Shown here one piece after another: positions 12,940 to 20,037 of a stretch of 20,842 nt of DNA. This DNA is from a virus, in IMG/VR virus record IMGVR_UViG_3300030060_006664, positions 1 through 20,842 of that record; one strand, written 5' to 3'. The stretch's first letter is position 1. Every line of letters starts with the position of its first letter. The notes under the pieces are model-generated. The model saw nothing but the letters and a program-made list of their open reading frames with translations, did not search any database and was not told where the DNA came from. A program made the position numbers and the translations under genes.

Positions 12940-13468
12940 TTTTTAACTCCTTCCTTTTCTCTTCCTGTGCAATTAAAGCTTGCTCAATCGTTTCGTGTGT
13001 GCCGTTTCTATAAGCTTTTCCGTCAACAAAAATAGTAGCTGTATATCTTCCATTTTCTTGCTGATAGATACCTGAGAAACCTGTTTTACTATTTTTATAT
13101 TCATTTTTATTATTATTATTTTGTTTTGTTGTAACCTTTCTTAAATTACCAATACGATTATCAAGTGTATTTCTATTTATGTGATCTATATCGTAATGTT
13201 TTGGATCATCTTTAAGATAAAGTTTCCAAATTATACGTTGAACCGAATATTGTTTTCCATTAACACCAACTTGAAGATAAGTTAAATTACCACTTTTATG
13301 TTTAGAACCTGCTATAGAACCTTTTTTAACATTAGATCTATTTACCTTCCAAATTAAATCTCCTTTATAAGGATTATATTCAAATAATTCATCTAAAAGT
13401 TTCCAATCAGGTAAAGGAAGTTTATTAGTTTTTGGTTGTTTTAAAATTTCCATAAATAAAAGTTTCAT
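12932..13468 (-). CDS. HNH endonuclease with AP2 DNA-binding domain, 178 aa
   Basis: A free-standing homing-type endonuclease. The N-terminal part has LFEYNPYKGDLIWK and GKQYSVQRIIWKLY. The HNH core follows: YDIDHINRNTLDNRIGNLRKV (about 92-112), with His96 and Asn103 as likely catalytic or metal residues. The C-terminal part is an AP2-like fold (TGFSGIYQ, GRYTATIFVDG, TIEQALIA). The ATG at 13468 is chosen because it overlaps the helicase stop (ATGA); an internal Met at 13453 is possible. It sits between helicase and methyltransferase with overlaps on both sides, so it has adapted to the operon rather than interrupting a gene. Confidence 0.85.
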   Translation of the reverse strand: MKLLFMEILKQPKTNKLPLPDWKLLDELFEYNPYKGDLIWKVNRSNVKKGSIAGSKHKSGNLTYLQVGVNGKQYSVQRIIWKLYLKDDPKHYDIDHINRNTLDNRIGNLRKVTTKQNNNNKNEYKNSKTGFSGIYQQENGRYTATIFVDGKAYRNGTHETIEQALIAQEEKRKELKNE

Positions 13469-15207
13469 GTATAAAAGATAGATCTTGGGCAATTATTAAC
13501 AATTTCATCTGGATTAATTTGTACTTTATTTCTTTTAATACTTGCAACATAATTTATGATGAAAGATCTATCCCAAAAATATTTACACATATTAAAAAAG
13601 CATTTTCTATAAGTTCTATTATGATTAAAACTTTTTGAACTATTAATATGAAATGTGGAAAAAATATTTTTAATAATATTTATATCTTCCTCAGATAGAT
13701 TATTAATATCAACTTTTTTATTATCATGAAATTCTTTTAGCATTTTAAACCCGACAAAATTTAAATAAACTAATTTTGAAACCAATTCCTTGTCTTGAAT
13801 TGACATATGAGATTTATTTTTAGGTATATTTATTGTTTTATTTTTTCTAGATTCAAAAACACGATAAGCCCAACCTTTTTTATAACCAAGCATTTTTGCA
13901 ACCATTTCTAATTCTTCCATAGTTCGAGCTGAAGAGATTAATATTCTTTGTTGTTGTTTTTCTGTTTCTTGCTTTTCTTTTCTTTTTAATTCTTCAAGTT
14001 CTCCTTCTTCTTGTTTAATATATCTTTCTCTGTTTTGTGCTTGATATCCACAAACAGGACAAGTTGGTTGTGGCTTATAGGAGGCAAAACATTTTTTGCA
14101 AGTCTCTACAGTAAGTGCTTGTTGATTATTTTTGTTTTTCTTTTTTTTAGAATTTAATGACCATTCTCTTATGTCATCAACAAAACCATGAGTTCTTGTT
14201 GAGTTTACATGATCAAGAATTATGGCAGTTTTTCCTTCTTTTGGTCTTAATATTCTTCCTACTTGTTGTAGGTAAAGTCCCTCAGATTTTGTTGGTCTAA
14301 GTAATATTGCTGCTGATACATCTGGGACATCTGTACCTTCGGAGATAACGTCAACAGATGTAAGAATCTCGACTTTTCCATTTGCAAGTCCTTGGATTGC
14401 ATCATTACGATCCTCCATAGACATTTCACCATGAACTATAGCACTTTTATATCCAGCATCTTTAAATTTATTGCAAACATCAGTAGCGTGTTTTACTGAT
14501 ATACAAAACGCAATAGCGGGTAAACCATGTGCGTGTTTTTTATATTGAGTTACTGCATCGCCAATAATATCAACTTTGTCGATTTCTTTTTCTAAATGTT
14601 TTTTTTGATAATCCCCTGCAACTGTTTTTACTTTGTCTAAGTCTAATTTTAATGGCGGTGCAAAAACTCTATATGGAGCTAGATATTTATCTTCAGTTAA
14701 TTTTTGTATTGAAGGCCCAGGTACTAAATCATCAAAAAAATCTGCAAGTCCTTTTCCGTCTAATCTAATTGGTGTAGCTGTACATCCTATTTTATATGCA
14801 TCACTAAAAGCAGAAATAATTTTCTGCCAAGATCCAGCGGCTGCATGATGTGCTTCATCAATAATGATCCATGATGGTTCAAATAATTTCTTTTCAAGTC
14901 TTCTTACTAGAGTTTGTACAGAGGCAATTTGAATTTTACTTTTTTTAGGTTTATATTTTGCAGCAATAATTCCATGATTAACTTTTATAGCTTTTAATTT
15001 TTTTGATGCTTGATCTATAAGTTCTTTTCTATGAACAAGAATAAGAACATTTTTATTATTTTGGGCTAAAGATTTTGAAATTTCAGCAAAGACAACAGTT
15101 TTACCTGCTCCTGTCGGCATAACTAATAAAGGAGATTTTTTACCTTTTTTACTGAAAGAATCTCTAAGATCACTAATTGCTTTGGTTTGATAACTTCTTA
15201 GTTGCAT
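13465..15207 (-). CDS. Superfamily 2 DEAH helicase with zinc ribbon and C-terminal extension, 580 aa
   Basis: A phage SF2 helicase of the COG1061 (type III restriction-like) group. Motifs are LRSYQTKAI (Q-motif-like), Walker A PTGAGKT (31-37), DEAH (117-120), TATP (143-146), SEGTDVP (289-295) and QQVGRILRP (314-322). A four-Cys zinc ribbon (CKKC...CPVC, 370-386) and a Lys/Glu coiled coil follow. The usual end GYKKGWAYRV comes at about 441-450, but this protein continues another 130 residues, Lys/Asn/Phe-rich, with no recognised domain. The ATG at 15207 fits the family N terminus (MQLRSYQ); a TTG at 15219 would add four residues. It heads the leftward replication operon. Confidence 0.85.
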   Translation of the reverse strand: MQLRSYQTKAISDLRDSFSKKGKKSPLLVMPTGAGKTVVFAEISKSLAQNNKNVLILVHRKELIDQASKKLKAIKVNHGIIAAKYKPKKSKIQIASVQTLVRRLEKKLFEPSWIIIDEAHHAAAGSWQKIISAFSDAYKIGCTATPIRLDGKGLADFFDDLVPGPSIQKLTEDKYLAPYRVFAPPLKLDLDKVKTVAGDYQKKHLEKEIDKVDIIGDAVTQYKKHAHGLPAIAFCISVKHATDVCNKFKDAGYKSAIVHGEMSMEDRNDAIQGLANGKVEILTSVDVISEGTDVPDVSAAILLRPTKSEGLYLQQVGRILRPKEGKTAIILDHVNSTRTHGFVDDIREWSLNSKKKKNKNNQQALTVETCKKCFASYKPQPTCPVCGYQAQNRERYIKQEEGELEELKRKEKQETEKQQQRILISSARTMEELEMVAKMLGYKKGWAYRVFESRKNKTINIPKNKSHMSIQDKELVSKLVYLNFVGFKMLKEFHDNKKVDINNLSEEDINIIKNIFSTFHINSSKSFNHNRTYRKCFFNMCKYFWDRSFIINYVASIKRNKVQINPDEIVNNCPRSIFYT

Positions 15208-15211
15208 TAGG

Positions 15212-15238
15212 TTGCACAAGGTGATTCTAGGTTATAAT
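15212..15238 (+). promoter_or_regulatory. Putative promoter of the recombination operon
   Basis: TTGCAC (15212-15217) and TATAAT (15233-15238), separated by 15 bases. This lies in the 76-base gap between the divergent helicase and RecE-like genes, 46 bases before the ATG. The spacing is shorter than the usual 17. The leftward promoter must share this gap, but no clear boxes are seen. Confidence 0.45.
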
Positions 15239-15283
15239 ATATGACAAGAAACGACAACCCCTTTATTTAAAAATCAGCAAATA

Positions 15284-16114
15284 ATGTATAAACCGATTGA
15301 AATCAGTAACGAAGAATATCATGCAAGAGAGGAGATATCCTCATCTAATATTAGAGATATTCTAAAAAATCCTAAAAAGTTTTTATATAAATACAAAGGT
15401 GAAGAAAAAAGCGAACCTACAAAAGCAATGGAAGAAGGAACTGCTGTTCATAGTTTTTTCTTAGAAAATAATAATTTTCATAAAGAATATATATTTAAGC
15501 CAAAAGGATTGAAAGGAACAACTAAGGAAGGTAAAGAATGGATAAAAGATAATTCTAATAAAAAAATATTATCTTACGAATGGCAAGAAAATTTAGTACA
15601 GATGAAAAAATCTATTTCAGATAGTGCGGGTAAATTAATTTATGACAATGATAATTACAGCGAATTAAGCTACTTTTGGCTCGATTTACATGGAATTAAG
15701 GGAAAATGTAGACCTGATTGTATTTCTTATGAAAAAAGATATGTTATTGATTTAAAAACTACGCAAGATGCAAGTCCTAAAGGATTTCAAAACTCGATTC
15801 TGAAATTTGGTTACCATATTCAAGTTGCTTGGTATTTAAGAGGATTAAAAAACTTAAACATAGAAATTGATAAATTTATATTTGTAGCTATAGAAAAAAC
15901 AGCACCATTTTGTGTGGGTGTATATGAGTTAGAACAAGATTTTATTTTAGAAGGAAACAAACAGATTGAAAAAGCTATACAGGTTTTAAATCTTTGTAGA
16001 GAACAAAAAACATATCCTGATTACACATCACATATTGAGACTATTAGTCTTCCTCCGTGGATGGCTAATAAAAAAGTCACCCCAAAAAATTATCAGGAGA
16101 TCGAACTTTACTAA
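15284..16114 (+). CDS. RecE-like PD-(D/E)XK exonuclease, 276 aa
   Basis: Matches the phage RecE/Cas4-like exonuclease group (DUF3799-type). Visible elements are YHAREEISSSNIRDILKNP (12-30), EGTAVHSFFLE (51-61, with a conserved His), KCRPD (141-145) with a catalytic Asp, VIDLKTT (154-160) giving the D-x-K pair, and FGYHIQVAWYLRGL (175-188), with the Tyr and Gln of the last nuclease motif. It should resect double-stranded ends, leaving single strands for the RecT-like protein encoded three genes later. Its stop overlaps the next small ORF (TAATG). First gene of the rightward operon. Confidence 0.8.
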   Translation: MYKPIEISNEEYHAREEISSSNIRDILKNPKKFLYKYKGEEKSEPTKAMEEGTAVHSFFLENNNFHKEYIFKPKGLKGTTKEGKEWIKDNSNKKILSYEWQENLVQMKKSISDSAGKLIYDNDNYSELSYFWLDLHGIKGKCRPDCISYEKRYVIDLKTTQDASPKGFQNSILKFGYHIQVAWYLRGLKNLNIEIDKFIFVAIEKTAPFCVGVYELEQDFILEGNKQIEKAIQVLNLCREQKTYPDYTSHIETISLPPWMANKKVTPKNYQEIELY

Positions 16115-16251
16115 TGCCAAATTTTCCAAAAGAGCCTTACGAAGGTCAAGTATTTTACGAACCGTGTGAACCATTTACTGGTCGATCCTGGATCTATGAA
16201 AAAGGACAATGGGTAGACATCTCAAATCAAGAGGTCAAAAGTGAAGATTGA
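16114..16251 (+). CDS. Small hypothetical protein, 45 aa
   Basis: Starts MPNFPKEPYEGQVFYEP, then GRSWIYEKGQWVDI. The ATG overlaps the RecE-like stop. The Tyr/Trp/Pro-rich sequence resembles short 'wrapper' segments often seen in phage proteins (Y-E-G-Q...W-I-Y...G-Q-W-V), so it is likely real. Its role is unknown. The end overlaps the next ORF's GTG. Confidence 0.55.
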   Translation: MPNFPKEPYEGQVFYEPCEPFTGRSWIYEKGQWVDISNQEVKSED

Positions 16252-16411
16252 AAAAGTGAAAATTGAATTTGATTACACACAAGGTGAGTGGATACAACTA
16301 AAATCTTACCTTTTCCCTTACAAAGGAAGATCAGAGCTAGTCCAAGACTTCTTTGAAAAAGTCAACAAAAAAACTAAATTGAGGATTATTAAAAGTGACA
16401 GAACTAATTAA
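16241..16411 (+). CDS. Small hypothetical protein, 56 aa
   Basis: GTG start overlapping the previous gene by 11 bases. It reads MKIEKVKIEFDYTQGEWIQL, then a basic helical C terminus. It overlaps the RecT-like gene by 17 bases. No family is recognised. Kept because it fills the space between two real genes with overlaps at both ends. Confidence 0.5.
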   Translation: MKIEKVKIEFDYTQGEWIQLKSYLFPYKGRSELVQDFFEKVNKKTKLRIIKSDRTN

Positions 16412-17036
16412 AACACCAAATACAGAAGGCGAGTCTTCTATCTATAAAACTGTAGATTCTTTTGAATTTGCACAAAGACAGGCAAAAAGTTTATGCAACT
16501 CTAGTCTTGTGCCTGTTTCTTATCAAGGACAAGAAGGATTATCTAATTGTTTAGTTGCATTAGAAATGAGTAAGAGAATGAATCTAAGTCCATTAACAGT
16601 TATGCAGAATTTAAATGTTATACATGGCAAGCCGTCATGGTCAGCACAATTCATCGCATCAATCGTGATTGGCTGCAATAGATTTAAAAACTTTGATTAT
16701 GTTGTTGAGGGTAGTGGCGAGTCTTTATCTGTTCAATGCACAGCTATAAGGCTAGAAGATAATAAATTAGTAAAAGGAACTGCTGTTACGATGAAAATGG
16801 CAAGACAAGAAGGATGGACTAAAAATTCTAAATATACGTCAATGCCAGATCTCATGTTGAGAAACCGAGCTGCAACATTTTTTGGAAGGCAATATATTCC
16901 TGACCTATTATTGGGTGTACAAACAAATGAAGAAGTTATAGATATAGAGCCAGAGCCAATAAATGTTTCCGAGTCCCCTGATTATAGGGAACAAAAGAAA
17001 CCTAAACAGGAGGACAATGATGACAACCAATTCTGA
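16395..17036 (+). CDS. RecT-like single-strand annealing protein, 213 aa
   Basis: Matches a phage RecT-type group that I recognise from its blocks: NCLVALEMSKRMNLSPLTVMQ (with LNVIHGKPSWSAQF following, about 54-90), a middle strand region with LSVQCTAI, KGTAVTMKMARQEGW (about 130-144) and MPDLMLRNRAATFFGR (about 151-166), then an acidic tail. It should anneal single strands produced by the RecE-like exonuclease and could recruit SSB. GTG start with GAGG upstream. The 3' end overlaps the HTH gene by 17 bases. Three CGAGTC motifs lie inside it. Confidence 0.75.
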   Translation: MTELIKTPNTEGESSIYKTVDSFEFAQRQAKSLCNSSLVPVSYQGQEGLSNCLVALEMSKRMNLSPLTVMQNLNVIHGKPSWSAQFIASIVIGCNRFKNFDYVVEGSGESLSVQCTAIRLEDNKLVKGTAVTMKMARQEGWTKNSKYTSMPDLMLRNRAATFFGRQYIPDLLLGVQTNEEVIDIEPEPINVSESPDYREQKKPKQEDNDDNQF

Positions 17037-17211
17037 TAAAGAATTTTTAACAGCTCTTGAACTTGCTAAACGATGGCGAGTTGATGAGCATACTGTTATG
17101 AGATGGAGAAAACAAGGTAAACCACCTGTTTTCTACAGAATTAACGGCAAAATACTCTATAAGGTGGCTGATATAGAGGAACTCGAACTAGCTAAACGTC
17201 AATCTATTTAA
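17020..17211 (+). CDS. Excisionase-like helix-turn-helix protein, 63 aa
   Basis: LTALELAKRWRVDEHTVMRW followed by RKQGKPPVFYRINGKILY is a MerR/excisionase-type winged helix (HTH_17 style), ending in a short helical tail. The ATG at 17020 has AGGAGG six bases upstream; the ATG at 17017 is too close. It lies inside the end of the RecT-like gene. With no integrase in the window, a regulator role is as likely as excision. Confidence 0.75.
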   Translation: MTTNSDKEFLTALELAKRWRVDEHTVMRWRKQGKPPVFYRINGKILYKVADIEELELAKRQSI

Positions 17212-17216
17212 AAATC

Positions 17217-17627
17217 ATGGCATTTCAAGCAACATTAACAGGCAACTTAGGACAAACACCTGAGTTAAAAACATTTCAATCAGGCAAATGCAAAACAGAA
17301 CTTGCAGTAGCCGTTAGACAACAAAATAAAGATGCACAAGCACAATGGGTGCAAGTAGATTTATGGGATAAAACAGCACAATATGCTGCTGATTATCTAA
17401 AGAAAGGCGATAGCATCTATGCCCAGGGTGAAATAAAAGAAGAAAGATTTACACGAAAGAATGGAGATCTTGGATTTAAGATTGTATTACAATTTGCAAG
17501 AATTGAATTATTAAAATCTGCAAGTCCCAAGCAACCTCAAAATTTAACAGAAGTAAAAGCAACAGCAACTACAGGGGAATGGCAAAGTTCACCTAAAGTA
17601 CCCGAAGTAGACGAAATTCCATTTTAA
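17217..17627 (+). CDS. ssb: Single-stranded DNA-binding protein, 136 aa
   Basis: An SSB-type OB-fold covers residues 1-105: TLTGNLGQTPELKTFQSG, KTELAVAVRQ, WVQVDLWDKTAQYAADYLKKG, SIYAQGEIKEE. A linker rich in Pro, Thr and Ser leads to the acidic tail EVDEIPF, like the SSB C-terminal tip that contacts repair proteins. It probably coats single strands made by the exonuclease and the replicative helicase. Starts six bases after the HTH stop and is the last gene before a 231-base gap. Confidence 0.9.
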   Translation: MAFQATLTGNLGQTPELKTFQSGKCKTELAVAVRQQNKDAQAQWVQVDLWDKTAQYAADYLKKGDSIYAQGEIKEERFTRKNGDLGFKIVLQFARIELLKSASPKQPQNLTEVKATATTGEWQSSPKVPEVDEIPF

Positions 17628-17858
17628 CTAGGGGGCATGGTAGTAGCGTTTTTTGTTAAATTTCTCGCTTTTTGCTTGCTGCTCCTTTGACTGAGATACC
17701 AATGATGACTCTAAATGGACATCTGGTTCGACCCAAGATTATTTCATTCAAAGATGATATGAGTTCCCATCGAGGATATTAAAGTGAGTCAACCGCTCGT
17801 GAGATACGGTTCATAGCTTTTATATAAGTAAGCCTATCAGTAAGTCCCCATTTTATTT
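17628..17858. other. 231-base gap with possible RNA structure
   Basis: No ORF is supported. The base composition is more GC-rich than its surroundings. Possible stems are GGGGCA with TGCTCC (17632-17637, 17680-17685) enclosing AGCG/CGCT, ATCTGG with a bulged CC..AGAT around GGTTCGACC, and AACCG (17791-17795) with CGGTT (17807-17811) enclosing CTC-GT-GAG. It may hold an untranslated leader, a small RNA or a terminator. No known RNA family is recognised. Confidence 0.4.
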
Positions 17859-18143
17859 ATGACTAACACAGAAAAGAAAAAAAGATTAACTGACAAGTTA
17901 AGTTTTTTAAAACAAAAAAGAATTTCTAAAATCGAAAAAAATTTTGATTTAGAAATTAAAGGTTTTGATCATCTAATTGAATTTAGAAAGGACAACAAAG
18001 CTTATATTATTGATGACACAATTGATTATGTAATCAGAAATGCCATCATAAAATATAACCACAAAATAGAAAAAATTAATCGCATGAAAATTACTGATTT
18101 TAAACCCGAAGAACGTGTGGAGGCTAATAATGCCTTCTCATAG
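17859..18143 (+). CDS. Hypothetical protein, 94 aa, helical and basic
   Basis: Starts MTNTEKKKRLTDKLSFLKQK. Mostly charged, predicted helical, with repeated Lys/Ile/Asn segments and no domain I know. No clear ribosome site. Its end overlaps the next gene's start by 14 bases, which argues for a real gene. It follows the structured gap after ssb. Confidence 0.55.
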   Translation: MTNTEKKKRLTDKLSFLKQKRISKIEKNFDLEIKGFDHLIEFRKDNKAYIIDDTIDYVIRNAIIKYNHKIEKINRMKITDFKPEERVEANNAFS

Positions 18144-18354
18144 TTTTAAAGATCTTGAAAGAATGAACCTTGTTTTAGATAAAGAAGGTGTAACTCGCCC
18201 TAAGAAAAAAGCTAAAACTAAAAAATATAGACTTAGGGTAGCAGGTTTTGGAATATCGCCAATGATTCTTAGTACAAATGCAGAAAATGAAGAAGCAGCT
18301 ATAAAATATGCAAAAGCAAGATGGAAAGATTGCAAGATAGAAGTAATCAAATGA
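18130..18354 (+). CDS. Hypothetical protein, 74 aa, basic N-terminal half
   Basis: The ATG at 18130 has GGAGG six bases upstream and overlaps the previous gene. It reads MPSHSFKDLERMNLVLDKEG, a Lys-rich linker (PKKKAKTKKY), then a small alpha/beta-looking segment (LSTNAENEEAAIKYAKARW). No family is recognised. The ORF read backwards through this DNA is rejected as a shadow. Confidence 0.55.
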   Translation: MPSHSFKDLERMNLVLDKEGVTRPKKKAKTKKYRLRVAGFGISPMILSTNAENEEAAIKYAKARWKDCKIEVIK

Positions 18355-18443
18355 CATTAGAAGAAAAAATAAAAGCAGCAAAAAAACGCATTGCTGAATT
18401 AAAACTACTTATAAAATTATGGAGTAAAAATGATAAAAGCTAG
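18351..18443 (+). CDS. 30-aa helical peptide
   Basis: MTLEEKIKAAKKRIAELKLL plus ten residues: one amphipathic, coiled-coil-like helix. The ATG overlaps the end of the previous gene (4 bases) and the stop overlaps the start of the next by 14. Position supports it, size does not. No family is known. Confidence 0.4.
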   Translation: MTLEEKIKAAKKRIAELKLLIKLWSKNDKS

Positions 18444-18654
18444 TTTTTGCGGTGTTTTACATAAGAATAAAAAAGACGAGTGGGGTTATTGGTGTGAACG
18501 CTATAGAAGTTGTACAGCAGTATATTGGCAACCAGCCTCAGAAAATCAAATTTACTACTTAGAATCTTACAGAAAAAAAAGACTTGAAGAATATATAAAA
18601 GAACAACAAAGATTATATTTTCAATGTTTATGGGATAATCCTTATTCTTTTTAA
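18430..18654 (+). CDS. Hypothetical protein, 74 aa, Tyr/Trp/Cys-rich
   Basis: GGAG lies upstream of the ATG. Reads MIKASFCGVLHKNKKDEWGY, then WCERYRSCTAVYW, and a helical C-terminal half (RKKRLEEYIKEQQRLYF). Three Cys residues sit in the first 30 residues and one later. The pattern may be a small metal or structural motif, but no family is recognised. Confidence 0.55.
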   Translation: MIKASFCGVLHKNKKDEWGYWCERYRSCTAVYWQPASENQIYYLESYRKKRLEEYIKEQQRLYFQCLWDNPYSF

Positions 18655-18661
18655 TCTAATT

Positions 18662-19159
18662 ATGACCATAGAAAAAATTGAAAAATTGTGGAGATTAGCC
18701 ACAAAAAATCCTAATAAAAATGAAACAATGGTTGCTGCTCGTAAATTTATAGAGGCAGTACAACGTGAAAACATTCATGTTCATATTTCAGCTACAGAAA
18801 AACCTTTATCACAACAAGAAATACAGCAAGCAGTTGATAAGGCTTATATGAAAGGAATTCAAGATGTAAAACAACAATATCAACACGAATTAGATAGACA
18901 TTTAAATACTAAATACAATGAAGGATATCGAGATGGTCAGTCAAATAGTTATACAAAAGATGATTTAGACAGATATTATTGCAAAGGATATGAAGATGGT
19001 AAGAAGTCAAATGCAATACAAAAATCTGAAACTAGTCAAATAACGCAAAAAAAATATACTAGTAACGATATATTTGTTAACAATACGATTGGAACACTAG
19101 GAACAGGTACAGTTACATTTAATAATGGCACTAGTGGAGTAACAATTAGACGTAATTAA
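18662..19159 (+). CDS. DUF2786-like protein with GY-x-DG repeats, 165 aa
   Basis: The N terminus (EKIEKLWRLATKNPNKNE, then AARKFIEAV) resembles the short helical DUF2786 domain seen in bacterial and phage proteins of unknown role. The middle has similar units: AYMKGIQD (61-68), KYNEGYRDGQS (84-94) and YYCKGYEDGKKS (105-116), which looks like a tandem repeat. The C-terminal 35 residues are Thr/Asn/Gly-rich (TIGTLGTGTVTFNNGTSG), like a beta-strand repeat. No enzymatic motif is seen. The DUF2786 call is tentative. Confidence 0.55.
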   Translation: MTIEKIEKLWRLATKNPNKNETMVAARKFIEAVQRENIHVHISATEKPLSQQEIQQAVDKAYMKGIQDVKQQYQHELDRHLNTKYNEGYRDGQSNSYTKDDLDRYYCKGYEDGKKSNAIQKSETSQITQKKYTSNDIFVNNTIGTLGTGTVTFNNGTSGVTIRRN

Positions 19160-19162
19160 GTT

Positions 19163-19360
19163 TTGTATATCACACATATTGTTTGCGAAGGACATTTTGG
19201 AGTCCAACCGATTTATTATGGTTTAACAACTAAATTTCAACCTTGGTATTTTGATGGAAAAACTGTCTTTAGGGGAAGCAATTACGAACTTAGATCAGAA
19301 GCAAAGAAAGCAGCAAAAAGAATTAGGGACAATTGTTTGTTGCGGAAATCATGTTTTTAG
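19163..19360 (+). CDS. Hypothetical protein, 65 aa, possibly frameshifted
   Basis: Opens with a TTG codon four bases after the previous stop and reads ITHIVCEGHFGVQPIYYG, then YFDGKTVFRGSNYELRSEAKKAAKR. This looks like a small phage beta/alpha domain up to about residue 54, after which the frame ends within a few poor residues (CLLRKSCF). A second ORF in another frame overlaps it by 107 bases and continues plausibly. Either two overlapping genes or one gene with a frameshift near 19320-19335. Confidence 0.4.
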   Translation: MYITHIVCEGHFGVQPIYYGLTTKFQPWYFDGKTVFRGSNYELRSEAKKAAKRIRDNCLLRKSCF

Positions 19361-19442
19361 AGTTATAAATGGTCAAAGATATTGGATAAGTGAACCACCA
19401 AAAGATTGGGAAACTATTGATGGAAGAGTTTGGAATAGCTAA
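19254..19442 (+). CDS. Hypothetical protein, 62 aa, overlapping the previous ORF
   Basis: ATG at 19254 within the preceding ORF. The first 25 residues are Lys/Gln-rich, then TIVCCGNHVFRVINGQRYW and a Trp-rich tail (DWETIDGRVW). Its stop overlaps the ATG of the next gene (TAATG), which supports the reading frame at this end. If a frameshift joins it to the ORF starting at 19163, the first part would be a shadow. Confidence 0.45.
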   Translation: MEKLSLGEAITNLDQKQRKQQKELGTIVCCGNHVFRVINGQRYWISEPPKDWETIDGRVWNS

Positions 19443-19756
19443 TGCCATCTCTTAGGTATCATGCAGGTCGTATGGTTTTGTATGAAGAAGAACCGAAAAA
19501 ATGGCGAGTAAAAATAAAAACAAAAAAAGGAAAACTAAATTTAGCTTTATCAGCTACTGAATTAGAACCAGCATTAATAGAAGCGGAATACTTATATGCA
19601 GATGCAAAGTGTATGAGTCGAGATCATCCTTTATGCATTGATTGCATTCATCATTTAGTTATCAAGGCAGAATGTGGTCTTGGAATGCCCGAAGGAAAAG
19701 CTAGCGGAGGAGTTTGGGCAAAGGATTGTGCTTATTTTTGGGAGAAGAATCCTTAG
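19442..19756 (+). CDS. Putative zinc-binding protein, 104 aa
   Basis: An N-terminal part with an alternating strand pattern (WRVKIKTKKGKLNLALS) precedes a Cys cluster: Cys57, Cys65, Cys68, Cys78 and Cys96, plus His70-71. The arrangement C-x2-C-x9-C-x17-C fits a zinc-ribbon-like site (inference). I recall similar phage hypothetical proteins with C-GLGMPE and AKDC ends but no named family. ATG overlaps the previous stop. Its 3' end overlaps the convergent gene by 56 bases. Confidence 0.6.
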   Translation: MPSLRYHAGRMVLYEEEPKKWRVKIKTKKGKLNLALSATELEPALIEAEYLYADAKCMSRDHPLCIDCIHHLVIKAECGLGMPEGKASGGVWAKDCAYFWEKNP

Positions 19757-20003
19757 ATTTTAATTTATCAATATGACTTCCTGCCTGTTTTATAATTTTT
19801 ACAAGTCTATAATTTTCTTTTGCAAAAGCACTTATTAAATCAGGAATCTCCTCTGGTTCCATACTATTTATTAATGCTCTTAATATTATTTCTATATCTA
19901 ATTCCTCTTCTAATTCAACATCTGCCATAATCCAGGGTTGTATTGTTTTTCTACGTTTAGCTTCTGATACAAACCAATCAGACCAGGGCATTTTTAATGT
20001 CAT
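19701..20003 (-). CDS. Hypothetical protein, 100 aa, acidic helical
   Basis: Reads MTLKMPWSDWFVSEAKRRKT, then an acidic helical part (ELEEELDIEIILRALINSM) and a charged C terminus. No family is recognised. The last 56 bases overlap the end of the rightward gene on the other strand; convergent overlaps of this length are unusual but both frames look genuine. No terminator is seen between them. Confidence 0.55.
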   Translation of the reverse strand: MTLKMPWSDWFVSEAKRRKTIQPWIMADVELEEELDIEIILRALINSMEPEEIPDLISAFAKENYRLVKIIKQAGSHIDKLKSKDSSPKNKHNPLPKLLR

Positions 20004-20037
20004 TAGTCATACTTTTATACTTAACATAACTTAGTAT

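Larger units (their letters stand above)
2699..17526 (+). repeat. Dispersed, strand-polarised motif GCRAGTCY
   Basis: GCGAGTC starts at 2699, 2715, 2731, 2760, 4095, 4777, 4975, 5407, 6221, 6271, 6432, 6658, 6667, 7630, 9868, 16429 and 16717. Relaxed CGAGTC also occurs at 6442, 9245, 9301 and 16970. GCAAGTC starts at 6595, 7675, 7901, 8994, 11692, 14098, 14384, 14744, 15770 and 17520. Almost all are followed by C or T. The reverse complement has one GACTTGC (4758) and one GACTCG (9271). Copies lie in genes of both directions and in gaps. Confidence 0.8.

Noticed and set aside
17020-17211. Evidence for an integrated prophage from the excisionase-like gene
   Set aside because: No integrase, att-like repeat or host gene is visible; such HTH proteins are often plain regulators.
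17733-17752. GGTTCGACC resembling a tRNA T-arm
   Set aside because: No matching acceptor, D or anticodon stems could be placed around it.
17791-17820. Hairpin resembling group II intron domain V
   Set aside because: The catalytic AGC triad and the GAAA loop are absent and no intron-encoded protein is seen.
18138-18381. Leftward hydrophobic ORFs of 68-70 codons
   Set aside because: Both are antisense to a Lys-rich rightward gene, which produces Phe/Leu-rich shadows.
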